A DNA stretch of 64,000 bases. It comes from Mycobacterium sp. 3519A. GTDB lineage: Bacteria > Actinomycetota > Actinomycetes > Mycobacteriales > Mycobacteriaceae. The stretch covers positions 186,001 through 250,000 of the forward strand of contig NZ_OESG01000014.1 in NCBI RefSeq assembly GCF_900240945.1, read 5' to 3'. Shown here one piece after another: positions 32,227 to 39,419 of this stretch. Below the pieces are notes generated by a model. It did no database searches, was not told the origin of the DNA, and saw only the letters and a program-made list of their open reading frames with translations. The position numbers were made by a program, and so were the translations under genes. Within the stretch, counting starts at the first letter, position 1; every line of letters begins with the position of its first letter.

Positions 32227-33084
32227 ATGGACAACATCGCAGGCAGAACCATCGCGATCACCGGCGCCGCCCGCGGCATCGGCTATGCCACCGCCAAGGC
32301 ACTGCTCGCCAGGGGCGCGCGGGTCGTGATCGGCGACCGTGACGTCGCGTTGCAGGAGTCGGCCGTCGCCGACCTCACGAAGCTTGGGCCGGTGTCGGGC
32401 TATCCGCTCGACGTCACCGATCGCGACTCCTTCGCATCGTTCCTCGACAAGGCGCGCACAGACGGCGGCGGCCACATCGACGTGTTGATCAACAACGCGG
32501 GCGTGATGCCGATCGGGCCGTTCCTCGAGGAGTCCGAGTCGGCGATCCGGTCGTCGATCGAGGTGAACCTGTACGGCGTGCTGACCGGCTGCCAGCTGGC
32601 GCTGCCCGATATGGTCGCCCGCCGCCGCGGCCACGTCATCAACATCGCGTCGCTGTCCGGGTTGATCCCGGTTCCCGGGCAGGTCGTCTACGTCGGCGCC
32701 AAGTTCGGTGTGGTCGGGTTGTCCGCCGCGCTCGCCGACGAGATGGCGCCGTACGGGGTCGACGTGTCGGTGGTGATGCCGCCGTTCACCAACACCGAGC
32801 TCATCTCGGGCACCAAGAGCGGCGGCGCGATCAAGCCGGTGGAACCGGAGCAGATCGCGGCGGCAGTGATCAAGACGCTGGAGAAGCCGAAGACGCACGT
32901 GTCGGTGCCCGCGGCGTTGCGGTTCACCGCACAGACCGCCCAGATGCTGGGGCCGCGCGGCCGACGTTGGATGAACAAGCGGCTCGGGCTGGACCGGGTG
33001 TTCCTCGATTTCGACCGCACCGCGCGCGCGGGCTACGAGCAGCGGGCGCGCGCGGCGCAGGGCGTCGTCGAGGGTTCCGACTAG
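32227..33084 (+). CDS. Short-chain dehydrogenase/reductase
   Basis: A 285-residue classical SDR: coenzyme motif TGAARGIG near residue 13, NNAG near 88, catalytic Ser in NIASLSG and YVGAK (Tyr, Lys) near 157-161. The basic residues around R33-D38 (VVIGDRD) favour NAD over NADP. The C-terminal extension of about 50 residues (RRWMNKRLGLDRVF) is typical of mycobacterial lipid-type SDRs. ATG 32227 was chosen over the upstream in-frame start at 32170 because it begins at the usual distance before the Gly motif and lies just after the palindromic operator. Confidence 0.88.
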   Translation: MDNIAGRTIAITGAARGIGYATAKALLARGARVVIGDRDVALQESAVADLTKLGPVSGYPLDVTDRDSFASFLDKARTDGGGHIDVLINNAGVMPIGPFLEESESAIRSSIEVNLYGVLTGCQLALPDMVARRRGHVINIASLSGLIPVPGQVVYVGAKFGVVGLSAALADEMAPYGVDVSVVMPPFTNTELISGTKSGGAIKPVEPEQIAAAVIKTLEKPKTHVSVPAALRFTAQTAQMLGPRGRRWMNKRLGLDRVFLDFDRTARAGYEQRARAAQGVVEGSD

Positions 33085-33091
33085 TTCCCGA

Positions 33092-33148
33092 CGAACGTTC
33101 CTTACCGCTCGAAGAATCCGCGGATTTTCGAGCGGTAAGGAACGTTCG
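33092..33148. repeat. 57-bp palindromic repeat, copy 2, between convergent genes
   Basis: Same length and same outer arms (CGAACGTTCCTTACCGCTCG and its complement) as the copy at 17829-17885; the two differ only in the central dozen bases, where this copy has GAAGAATCCGCGG. It begins 7 bases after the SDR stop and ends before the stop of the convergent gene. Here it can act as a two-way terminator-like hairpin, although no T tract follows. Confidence 0.93.
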
Positions 33149-33164
33149 CGCGCAGGGGGCAGGG

Positions 33165-33581
33165 TCAGTTGAACGACGGCGGCGGGTCGCCCGCCCGGTA
33201 CGCCTCGATCGCGTCGAGTTGCGCGAACAGCGAGTCCGCGGTGAACTCGGCGGTTTTCGAGGTTGCGGCCAACATCACATGCACGATCTCGGCGTCCTCG
33301 GCCGCCGACATCCACACGGTCGTCACCGGCGCGAGTTTGTCGCCTTCGACGTCGGCGGCCGACGGCGGATAGAACCAGAACACGAAGTCCTCGTCCGACT
33401 CTTCCTCGTCGAACTGCCAACCGCGCTCGGTGATCCGCGCGTCGAACGCCTCCAGGTCGGTGGCGATCGCGGCCTGGGTGGTCACCAGATCCGCCATCAC
33501 CGCGTCGGGCACCCACGTCGCATCCTTGGCCGCCTGCCGCTTCTTGCGGCGGGCCTTCTTCGCATCCGAACGCCGCGACAC
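33165..33581 (-). CDS. Conserved hypothetical protein downstream of metZ
   Basis: A 138-residue soluble protein with a very basic N terminus (RRSDAKKARRKKRQ) followed by an acidic a/b domain (EEESDEDFVFWFYPP, APVTTVWMSAAED). I do not recognise the fold. It starts with GTG two bases after the metZ stop and so is probably read from the metZ transcript. The open frame extending to 34346 is metZ shadow. Confidence 0.78.
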   Translation of the reverse strand: MSRRSDAKKARRKKRQAAKDATWVPDAVMADLVTTQAAIATDLEAFDARITERGWQFDEEESDEDFVFWFYPPSAADVEGDKLAPVTTVWMSAAEDAEIVHVMLAATSKTAEFTADSLFAQLDAIEAYRAGDPPPSFN

Positions 33582-33583
33582 CC

Positions 33584-34798
33584 TCAGCCCAGCGCCTGCT
33601 CGAGATCGTTGATCAGATCCTCGGTTCCCTCCAGCCCCACCGAGATTCGCACCACGCCGTCGCCGAGTCCGATCGCGGCGCGACCCTCCGGGCCCATCGC
33701 CCGGTGTGTGGTGGTGGCGGGATGGGTGATCAGCGACTTGGAGTCGCCGAGGTTGTTCGAGATGTCGACGATGCGCAGCTTGTCGAGCACCTCGAACGCG
33801 CGCTCCTTGGTGCCGCCCTCGAGCTCGAACGTGACAACCGTTCCGCCGCCGGTCATCTGACGCTTGGCGAGGTCGTACTGCGGATGTGACTCCAGGAACG
33901 GGTATTTCACCCAGCTGACCGCCGGGTGGTTCTCCAGGAACTCGGCGATCCGCTGTGCCGAGGCGTTCTGGTGCTCGACGCGCACCGCCAGCGTCTCCAA
34001 GCCCTTCAACAACGTCCACGCGTTGAACGGGCTCAGCGCGGGACCGGTGTGGCGCATCAACTTCTGCACCGGTTCGTCGATGTACTCCTTCGAGCCGAGG
34101 ATCGCGCCGCCGAGCACCCGGCCCTGGCCGTCGATGTGCTTGGTACCCGAATACACCACGACGTCGACACCCAGTGGGAAGCCCTGCTGCAGGATCGGTG
34201 TCGCGAAAACGTTGTCCAACACCACTTTTGCGCCCGCTGCATGCGCCATCTCGCTGACCGCGGCGATGTCCACCAGCGACTGCATCGGATTCGACGGAGT
34301 CTCGAAGAACACCGCCTGCGTCGGGACCGACAGCGCCTCTTCCCACTGCGAAAGGTCGTCTCCGTCGACGAACACCGTCTCGACGCCCCAGCGCGGCAGG
34401 ATCTCACTGCACACCACGAAGCACGACCCGAACAGCGATCGTGCCGCCACCAACCGGTCGCCCGCACCCAACAACGCACCGAGCGAGGTGAACACCGCGG
34501 CCATGCCCGTCGCCGTCGCGAAGCACGCAGGCGCGCCCTCGATCAGCCGCAACCGCTCCTCGAACATCGAGATCGTCGGGTTGCCGTAGCGGGAGTACAC
34601 GTAGCGGTCGATGTCGCCGGTGAACGCCTTCTCGGCCTCCGCGGCCGACGAGTAGACGTACCCCGACGTCAGGAACAGACCCTCGGCGGTTTCCTCGAAG
34701 CCGGACCGCAGCAGCCCGCCGCGCACGCCGATGGTGGCCTGGCTGACGCCCTCGGGCAGTTCAGCAGGAGTACGAACAGATGGAATTTCTGGGCTCAT
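33584..34798 (-). CDS. metZ: O-succinylhomoserine sulfhydrylase MetZ
   Basis: A 404-residue PLP enzyme of the Cys/Met metabolism class that makes homocysteine from O-succinyl- or O-acetylhomoserine and sulfide. Signs: YSRYGNPT near residue 68, the PLP-stacking region ETPSNP near 166, and the Schiff-base Lys220 in YSGTKHIDGQG, with SLGDSKSL-type GDSKSL near the C terminus. ATG 34798 overlaps the rhodanese stop (ATGA); the pairing with a sulfurtransferase fits sulfur assimilation, and M. tuberculosis has the same pair (Rv0390-metZ). Confidence 0.95.
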   Translation of the reverse strand: MSPEIPSVRTPAELPEGVSQATIGVRGGLLRSGFEETAEGLFLTSGYVYSSAAEAEKAFTGDIDRYVYSRYGNPTISMFEERLRLIEGAPACFATATGMAAVFTSLGALLGAGDRLVAARSLFGSCFVVCSEILPRWGVETVFVDGDDLSQWEEALSVPTQAVFFETPSNPMQSLVDIAAVSEMAHAAGAKVVLDNVFATPILQQGFPLGVDVVVYSGTKHIDGQGRVLGGAILGSKEYIDEPVQKLMRHTGPALSPFNAWTLLKGLETLAVRVEHQNASAQRIAEFLENHPAVSWVKYPFLESHPQYDLAKRQMTGGGTVVTFELEGGTKERAFEVLDKLRIVDISNNLGDSKSLITHPATTTHRAMGPEGRAAIGLGDGVVRISVGLEGTEDLINDLEQALG

Positions 34799-35208
34799 GA
34801 TTGTTTCCAAGGCAATCCGACGGATTTCCATCCACTGCCGCCGCGATGTCCCTGTTCGTCGAGGTTGCCCTCGAACCCGTCGAGCACGTTGTAGGACGGG
34901 GCGATACCGGCCTCGGTCGCGGCCTCGGCGGCGCCGATGGACCGGTTGCCGGAGCGGCACAGGAACACCACCGGACGGTCCCCTGACGTCACACCCGCCG
35001 CCTTCAGGTCCTCGACGAAGTTGTCGTTGTGCTTGCCGTCGGTGCGGTTCCACTCGACGTACACGACGTCGCGGTCCAGTGCGGAGAGGTCGGCAACCCC
35101 GACGAAACGCCACTCGGCGTCCGTGCGGCAGTCGACCAGCACCGCCTCCGGATTATCGGCCAGCAGCTGCCACGCCTCCTGCGGCGTGATGTCTCCGGCG
35201 TAGGTCAT
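34795..35208 (-). CDS. Rhodanese-like sulfurtransferase
   Basis: A 137-residue single-domain rhodanese. The active loop is CRSGNRS with Cys84 as the persulfide carrier, and VLVDCRTDAEW near residue 23 is the CH2A-like entry motif. It overlaps metZ by four bases and probably supplies or handles sulfane sulfur for homocysteine synthesis. It corresponds in place to Rv0390. Confidence 0.92.
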   Translation of the reverse strand: MTYAGDITPQEAWQLLADNPEAVLVDCRTDAEWRFVGVADLSALDRDVVYVEWNRTDGKHNDNFVEDLKAAGVTSGDRPVVFLCRSGNRSIGAAEAATEAGIAPSYNVLDGFEGNLDEQGHRGGSGWKSVGLPWKQS

Positions 35209-35227
35209 CTTCGGAAGTCTTCCACAG

Positions 35228-35662
35228 CTAGCTGGGACCGGTTGAACAGACCTTCCATGCTCCGTCCTCGCGCACGAACGTCATCTCGACACCGGTTTTC
35301 GCATCCGGCGCCTTGTCGAAATGATAGGTCACCCTGGCGGTCGCGCGATCGCCGTCGACCTTGATCTCGGCGACGTCGTCGACGAACCGTTCGCCCCGCT
35401 TGGCCACCGAATCCCGTTGCCGGGCAAGAATATCGGCCTCGGCGCCCTGGTGTTCCCGGCACGTGTAGGTGCGGAAGTCGGCGTAGTTCTGCCGCTGCAG
35501 CGCGTCGTTCTGGCCGACCGCGGCGCGGCCGACCTGCTGATCGGCGGGCGGATCGTTCGACCCGAACAGGTTGAACAGCCAGATTGAGCTCACCACGAGC
35601 ACAATGACCGCCAACGCGCCAAGGAACGGCGCCATCGTCGGGCGGTCTTCTGGTTCGGTCAC
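35228..35662 (-). CDS. Membrane-anchored NTF2-like protein, unknown
   Basis: A 144-residue protein with one membrane segment near residues 12-32 and an exported C-terminal domain ending in DGAWKVCSTGPS. The domain resembles the DUF4878/NTF2-like fold (FRTYTCREHQ, RATARVTYHF) and is similar in style to the larger protein at 49161-49952, which ends in WKICQTAS. It starts inside the purT stop (ATGA) and precedes the rhodanese gene by 19 bases, so purT to metZ may be one transcript. Function unknown. Confidence 0.83.
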   Translation of the reverse strand: MTEPEDRPTMAPFLGALAVIVLVVSSIWLFNLFGSNDPPADQQVGRAAVGQNDALQRQNYADFRTYTCREHQGAEADILARQRDSVAKRGERFVDDVAEIKVDGDRATARVTYHFDKAPDAKTGVEMTFVREDGAWKVCSTGPS

Positions 35663-36864
35663 CAGAGTTTGCGCAGGGCCGCCGACACCCGGCGGGCCCG
35701 GTCGCGCGCGACGATCGGATCCGGTGCGGTGGCCAGCGCCACCCCCAGCCGGCGGCGCCCGTCGGTTTCATCGGGCCGGTCGAACAACCGCACGTCGCTC
35801 TCCGCGACCGCCAACGCCTCGGCGACCACGTGCATGTCCACCTCGGCCGAAACGGTCGACTCCGCGCCCGCGTAGCTGACCTCCGCCGCGGCAGGGGAGA
35901 TCATGATCGTGTCCACCGGGAGCCCGAGGATCGCGCGCGCGTGCAACTCGAACTGCGAAAGTCGTTGTGAGCGAAGCGTCACCAGACCGCTGTCGTAGGG
36001 CCGCGGCCGGACGTCGGCGAAATACACCTCGTCGCCGCGCACGAGCAGTTCCACCCCGAACACGCCACGGCCGCCAAGGGAGTTGACGATGCGGGCGGCG
36101 ACCGACTTCGCCGCGTCCAGCGCCGCCGGTGACATCTGCTGCGGTTGCCAGGACTCCAGCACGTCGCCCTCGGCCTGGTGGTGACCGATCGGCTCGCAGA
36201 AGTACACCGCGGGACCCGCGGGCCCGTAGGTGCGGACGGTCAGCAGCGTGACCTCGAAGTCGACCTCGACCACCGTCTCGGCCATCACCCGGTTGTGCGG
36301 GATGTGACCTGCGGCGATGGCCCGGTGCCATGCGGCCGCCACGTCCTCGGTGCGCACCAGCACCGACTGACCCTCACCTGGCGGCGCGGCGATCGGCTTG
36401 ACCACCAACGGGAACCCCGCGTGCTCGGCGACCGCGGTCAATTCCTCGGCCGAACCGGCGAACCAGAACGGCGCGGTGGGCAGGCCGAGTTCGTCGGCGG
36501 CGAGCCTGCGCAGACCCTCCCGATCCATCGACAGCCGGGTGCTGCGCGGCGTGGGGAAGACCTCGATGCCATCGCCCTCGGCGACGGCGATCAACGCGTC
36601 GGCGGCGATCAACCCCGACTCGGCCACGATGTAGCGCGGCTTTTCCTTCTCGATGAGCGCGGTCAGCGCCTCGGCGTCGGTCATCTTCACCACGGCGGCG
36701 CGGTCGGCGACGCCGTGCGCGGGCGCGTCGGCGTACCGGTCGACTGCGATGACGTCGGCGCCCAGCCGCTGGAAGGCCAGGGCCAACTCCCGGCTCAACT
36801 CCCCGGACCCCAGCAGCATCACGGTGGATCCTGCCGGGCTGGCCTCTTCCGTTGTTTCAGTCAT
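35659..36864 (-). CDS. purT: Formate-dependent GAR transformylase PurT
   Basis: A 401-residue ATP-grasp enzyme that formylates glycinamide ribonucleotide with formate and ATP in purine synthesis, avoiding formyl-tetrahydrofolate. Motifs: LLGSGELSREL near residue 14, AVDRYADAPAHGVADRA near 40, SVLVRTEDV and GVFGVELLVRGDEVYFADVRPRPYDSG (written in parts: GVFGVELLV, FADVRPRPYDSG), where acidic residues bind metal-ATP. Mycobacteria normally also have PurN. It heads the group purT-NTF2 protein-rhodanese-metZ. Confidence 0.95.
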   Translation of the reverse strand: MTETTEEASPAGSTVMLLGSGELSRELALAFQRLGADVIAVDRYADAPAHGVADRAAVVKMTDAEALTALIEKEKPRYIVAESGLIAADALIAVAEGDGIEVFPTPRSTRLSMDREGLRRLAADELGLPTAPFWFAGSAEELTAVAEHAGFPLVVKPIAAPPGEGQSVLVRTEDVAAAWHRAIAAGHIPHNRVMAETVVEVDFEVTLLTVRTYGPAGPAVYFCEPIGHHQAEGDVLESWQPQQMSPAALDAAKSVAARIVNSLGGRGVFGVELLVRGDEVYFADVRPRPYDSGLVTLRSQRLSQFELHARAILGLPVDTIMISPAAAEVSYAGAESTVSAEVDMHVVAEALAVAESDVRLFDRPDETDGRRRLGVALATAPDPIVARDRARRVSAALRKLW

Positions 36865-36888
36865 CGCGGGTCCCAGCCTGCCAGATGC

Positions 36889-37206
36889 TCAGCCCAGCCG
36901 GACGTCGATGTAGCACCACCGCCAGTCCTCGCCCGGCTCGGCGGAGCGCATCACCGGATGGCCGGTGGCGCGGAAGTGTTCGCTCGCATGCTGGTGTGGG
37001 CTCGAGTCGCAGCAGCCGACGTGACCGCATGTCAGGCACATACGCAGGTGCGCCCATGCACTCTCCCCGAGCTGTTCGCAGTCTTGGCATTTGCCGGGGG
37101 TGAGCGGTTTCGGGTCGACCCGGGATTGCGCGCTGGCAGCCAGGTGTTCGCATGTATCGGGGACCGTCGTCGAGCCGGTATCGCTCCGGCGTGATCTCCT
37201 CAGCAT
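36889..37206 (-). CDS. UBP-type zinc-finger protein
   Basis: A 105-residue protein that is mostly one ZnF-UBP domain: CEHL, CQDCEQ, CLTCGHVGCCDSS, and HASEHFRATGHPVM give the Cys/His ligands, and WRWCYID ends the domain. In eukaryotes the fold binds the ubiquitin tail; in bacteria it is found near or fused to Na+/H+ antiporters, and the divergent neighbour here is exactly such an antiporter. Partner and role are unknown. ATG 37206 is used; a TTG at 37215 is possible. Confidence 0.88.
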   Translation of the reverse strand: MLRRSRRSDTGSTTVPDTCEHLAASAQSRVDPKPLTPGKCQDCEQLGESAWAHLRMCLTCGHVGCCDSSPHQHASEHFRATGHPVMRSAEPGEDWRWCYIDVRLG

Positions 37207-37222
37207 GTTGACCAAGAATACG

Positions 37223-37273
37223 GAGCCGCAGCGGCGGCGACATGGAGCTAGAGAGCCGCAGCGGCGGCGACAT
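37223..37273. repeat. Two 21-bp direct repeats, 30-bp period, before the antiporter gene
   Basis: The sequence GAGCCGCAGCGGCGGCGACA plus T occurs at 37223-37243 and again at 37253-37273, in the 92-base gap between the UBP zinc-finger gene and the antiporter. The identical copies start exactly 30 bases apart, near three helical turns, so they could be tandem protein sites or a recent slippage duplication. Confidence 0.85.
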
Positions 37274-37297
37274 TGAGCGGAAGGGGAGGTTGGGCAG

Positions 37298-38887
37298 GTG
37301 GGTGCCTCACTGCTGGCGGTCCTCGTGGTGTCGGTCCTGTTGTCAGCGGTGGCCAGGCACTACGACGTGTCCGCGCCGCTGGCGCTGGTGGTGGCCGGTC
37401 TGCTGGCAGGCCTGATCCCCGGTTTCAAACAGATCCAACTCGACCCCGAACTGGTGCTCTATGTGCTGCTGCCGCCGCTGCTGTGGTCGGCGGGGCTGGA
37501 GAGCAGCTACCACGCGCTGCGCCGCAACATCGGACCGATCGGGCTGCTCGCCGTCGGGTTGCCGCTGGCGACGACGTTCGCGGTGGGCGTCGTGGCCTAC
37601 CACATCGTGCCGGAGTTGACGGTCGCCGCCGCGTTGACGCTGGGCGCGATCGTGGCGCCGCCCGATGCGGTGTCCGCGACGGCGGTCGGCCGCAGGCTCG
37701 GGCTGCCGCGGCAGGTGATGACGCTGCTTGGCGGCGAGAGCCTGCTCAACGATGCGACGGCGTTGACCGCCTACAAGGTGTCGCTGGCCGCGGCCATCGG
37801 CACCGCGGCGACGTGGCGAAGCGGGTTGACGACGTTCGCGCTCGCGGCCGCGGGCGGCGTCGTGGTCGGCGTGGCGTTGGGCGCGATCACCTCGTTCGTC
37901 CGGTGGCGGCTCGACGATCCGCTGGTGGAAAGCGCCATCGGGCTGGTGGCGCCGTTCGTCATCTATCTGACCGCCGAGCAGATTCACGGCTCGGGTGTGC
38001 TGGCGGTCGTGGTGGCGGCGTTGATGCTCGGCCAGAAATCCACCAGGGCCGGCTACGCCACCCGGCTTCAGGACCAGGCGGTGTGGCGGGCGCTGACGCT
38101 GATCCTGGAATCGTTCGCATTCCTGCTGATCGGTCTGCAGTTGCCCACCGTGGTCGGTGAGCTGAAGGGCATCACCGCATCGGTCATCGCGATCTCGTCG
38201 GTCGCGGTGCTGGCCACCGTGATCTTGGTCCGCATCGTGTGGGTGTTCGTCTTCGCGTATCTGCCCAGGGTGCTGTCGCCCCGTGCGCGGGAGCGTGGCC
38301 CCGCGCCGACACCCGCGGAGGTGTTCATCGTTGCCTGGGCGGGCATGCGCGGGGTGGTGTCACTGGCCGCCGCGTTCGGTGTGCCGCTGATGACGCTGTC
38401 GGGCGACCCGTTCCCCGGCAGGCCGCAACTGGTGTTCCTGACGTTCGTCGTGGTGATCGGCACTCTGCTGCTGCACGGGCTGACGCTGCCGTGGCTCATC
38501 CGCCGGCTGGGCGTGCGGGGTGACGACGCCCGCGTCGACGCGATCGCCACCGCAGGCGCACAGGACAAGGCGGCGCGGGCGGCCGAGGAGCGACTCGATC
38601 AGCTGCTGGCCGAGGAGGAGGTCACCGACGTCCATCAGCGGGCCGCAGAAGTGTTGCGCAGCTGGAACACTCGCAGACGCAACTCGGCGTGGGAGCGGTT
38701 GGGCCGCGACGCCGACGAGATCGGCGAGAGCCCCGCGGCGGCGTTCCGTCGGCTGCGGTTGGAGATGCTGGCGGCCGAACGCGCGGCGTTCATCGCCGAA
38801 CGGGACAGCGGCCGCATCGACGACGAAGTGTTGCGGGAAGTGTTGCGCGGGTTGGACCTCGAGGAGGCGACGCTCAACCGGGGCTAG
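37298..38887 (+). CDS. Na+/H+ antiporter, NhaP/CPA1 family
   Basis: A 529-residue antiporter. About 12 membrane segments fill residues 1-410, with the CPA1 ion-site motif ATAVGRRLG preceded by IVAPPDAVS near residues 118-135 and GGESLLNDATAL near 147-158 (the ND pair). A hydrophilic C-terminal tail of about 110 residues (KAARAAEERLDQLLAEEEV) is probably a helical cytoplasmic regulator. The start is GTG at 37298, eight bases after a GGGGAGG. It exports Na+ (or K+) in exchange for protons for pH and salt balance. The divergent UBP zinc-finger gene may be a partner. Confidence 0.93.
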   Translation: MGASLLAVLVVSVLLSAVARHYDVSAPLALVVAGLLAGLIPGFKQIQLDPELVLYVLLPPLLWSAGLESSYHALRRNIGPIGLLAVGLPLATTFAVGVVAYHIVPELTVAAALTLGAIVAPPDAVSATAVGRRLGLPRQVMTLLGGESLLNDATALTAYKVSLAAAIGTAATWRSGLTTFALAAAGGVVVGVALGAITSFVRWRLDDPLVESAIGLVAPFVIYLTAEQIHGSGVLAVVVAALMLGQKSTRAGYATRLQDQAVWRALTLILESFAFLLIGLQLPTVVGELKGITASVIAISSVAVLATVILVRIVWVFVFAYLPRVLSPRARERGPAPTPAEVFIVAWAGMRGVVSLAAAFGVPLMTLSGDPFPGRPQLVFLTFVVVIGTLLLHGLTLPWLIRRLGVRGDDARVDAIATAGAQDKAARAAEERLDQLLAEEEVTDVHQRAAEVLRSWNTRRRNSAWERLGRDADEIGESPAAAFRRLRLEMLAAERAAFIAERDSGRIDDEVLREVLRGLDLEEATLNRG

Positions 38888-39356
38888 CGTCGAGTTCGGT
38901 GCGGAAGGCGCGCATCGCGTCGATCACCGCGGTGAAGGTGCGATGCGCCGCGGCCAGGTCAGCGTCGGGAATGTCGGCCAGCGCGCGCCGGGTGTGCTCG
39001 GCGAGCGGGGTGAAGAAACCACGCGCGACGTCCATGCCGTGGTCGGCCACCCGCAGCATCACCTTGCGCCTGTCGGCCGGATCGGAGTCGCGGCGGACGT
39101 GACCGGACGCGATCATCCGCTCCACCAGATACGTGATGGCGGCGCCCGACACCCCCATCTGCCGCCTCAGCTCACCCGCGGTCAGCGGCATACCGGCGTT
39201 CTCGGCCACCATGATGTGCAGCAGCGCGCGAAAGTCGTTGGCCGCCACCTGATGTCGACCCGCGAAGTGCTTGCCGATCTGATCTGACTCGGCCGTCATC
39301 GCACGGACGTCCGCGGCGATCACCGATTCCAGAGCGCTGCGGGCGGGCTTCGGCAT
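38874..39356 (-). CDS. MarR-family transcriptional regulator
   Basis: A 160-residue winged-helix regulator: LTAGELRRQMGVSGAAITYLVERM is the recognition helix region (residues about 57-81) and DPADRRKVMLRVAD is the wing. It is divergent from the MMPL transporter with 63 bases between them, including a palindrome likely to be its operator, so it probably represses both. Its 3' end overlaps the antiporter gene by 14 bases. Confidence 0.92.
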   Translation of the reverse strand: MPKPARSALESVIAADVRAMTAESDQIGKHFAGRHQVAANDFRALLHIMVAENAGMPLTAGELRRQMGVSGAAITYLVERMIASGHVRRDSDPADRRKVMLRVADHGMDVARGFFTPLAEHTRRALADIPDADLAAAHRTFTAVIDAMRAFRTELDASPG

Positions 39357-39387
39357 GGGCCCAGCATAGCCGCATTCGGTTAAGTTG

Positions 39388-39400
39388 CTTAATTATTAAG
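39388..39400. promoter_or_regulatory. Palindrome CTTAATTATTAAG, probable MarR operator
   Basis: A perfect 13-base palindrome with a central T in the short AT-rich gap between the divergent marR and MMPL genes, about 19 bases before the MMPL ATG. AT-rich palindromes of this size are usual MarR sites, and the position lets one dimer control both promoters. Confidence 0.72.
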
Positions 39401-39419
39401 TATCTGAAATATTGGTGCC

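Noticed and set aside
37223..37273. Two repeats with 30-bp period as a minimal CRISPR array
   Set aside because: Spacer is only 9 bases, there are only two copies, and no cas gene is present.
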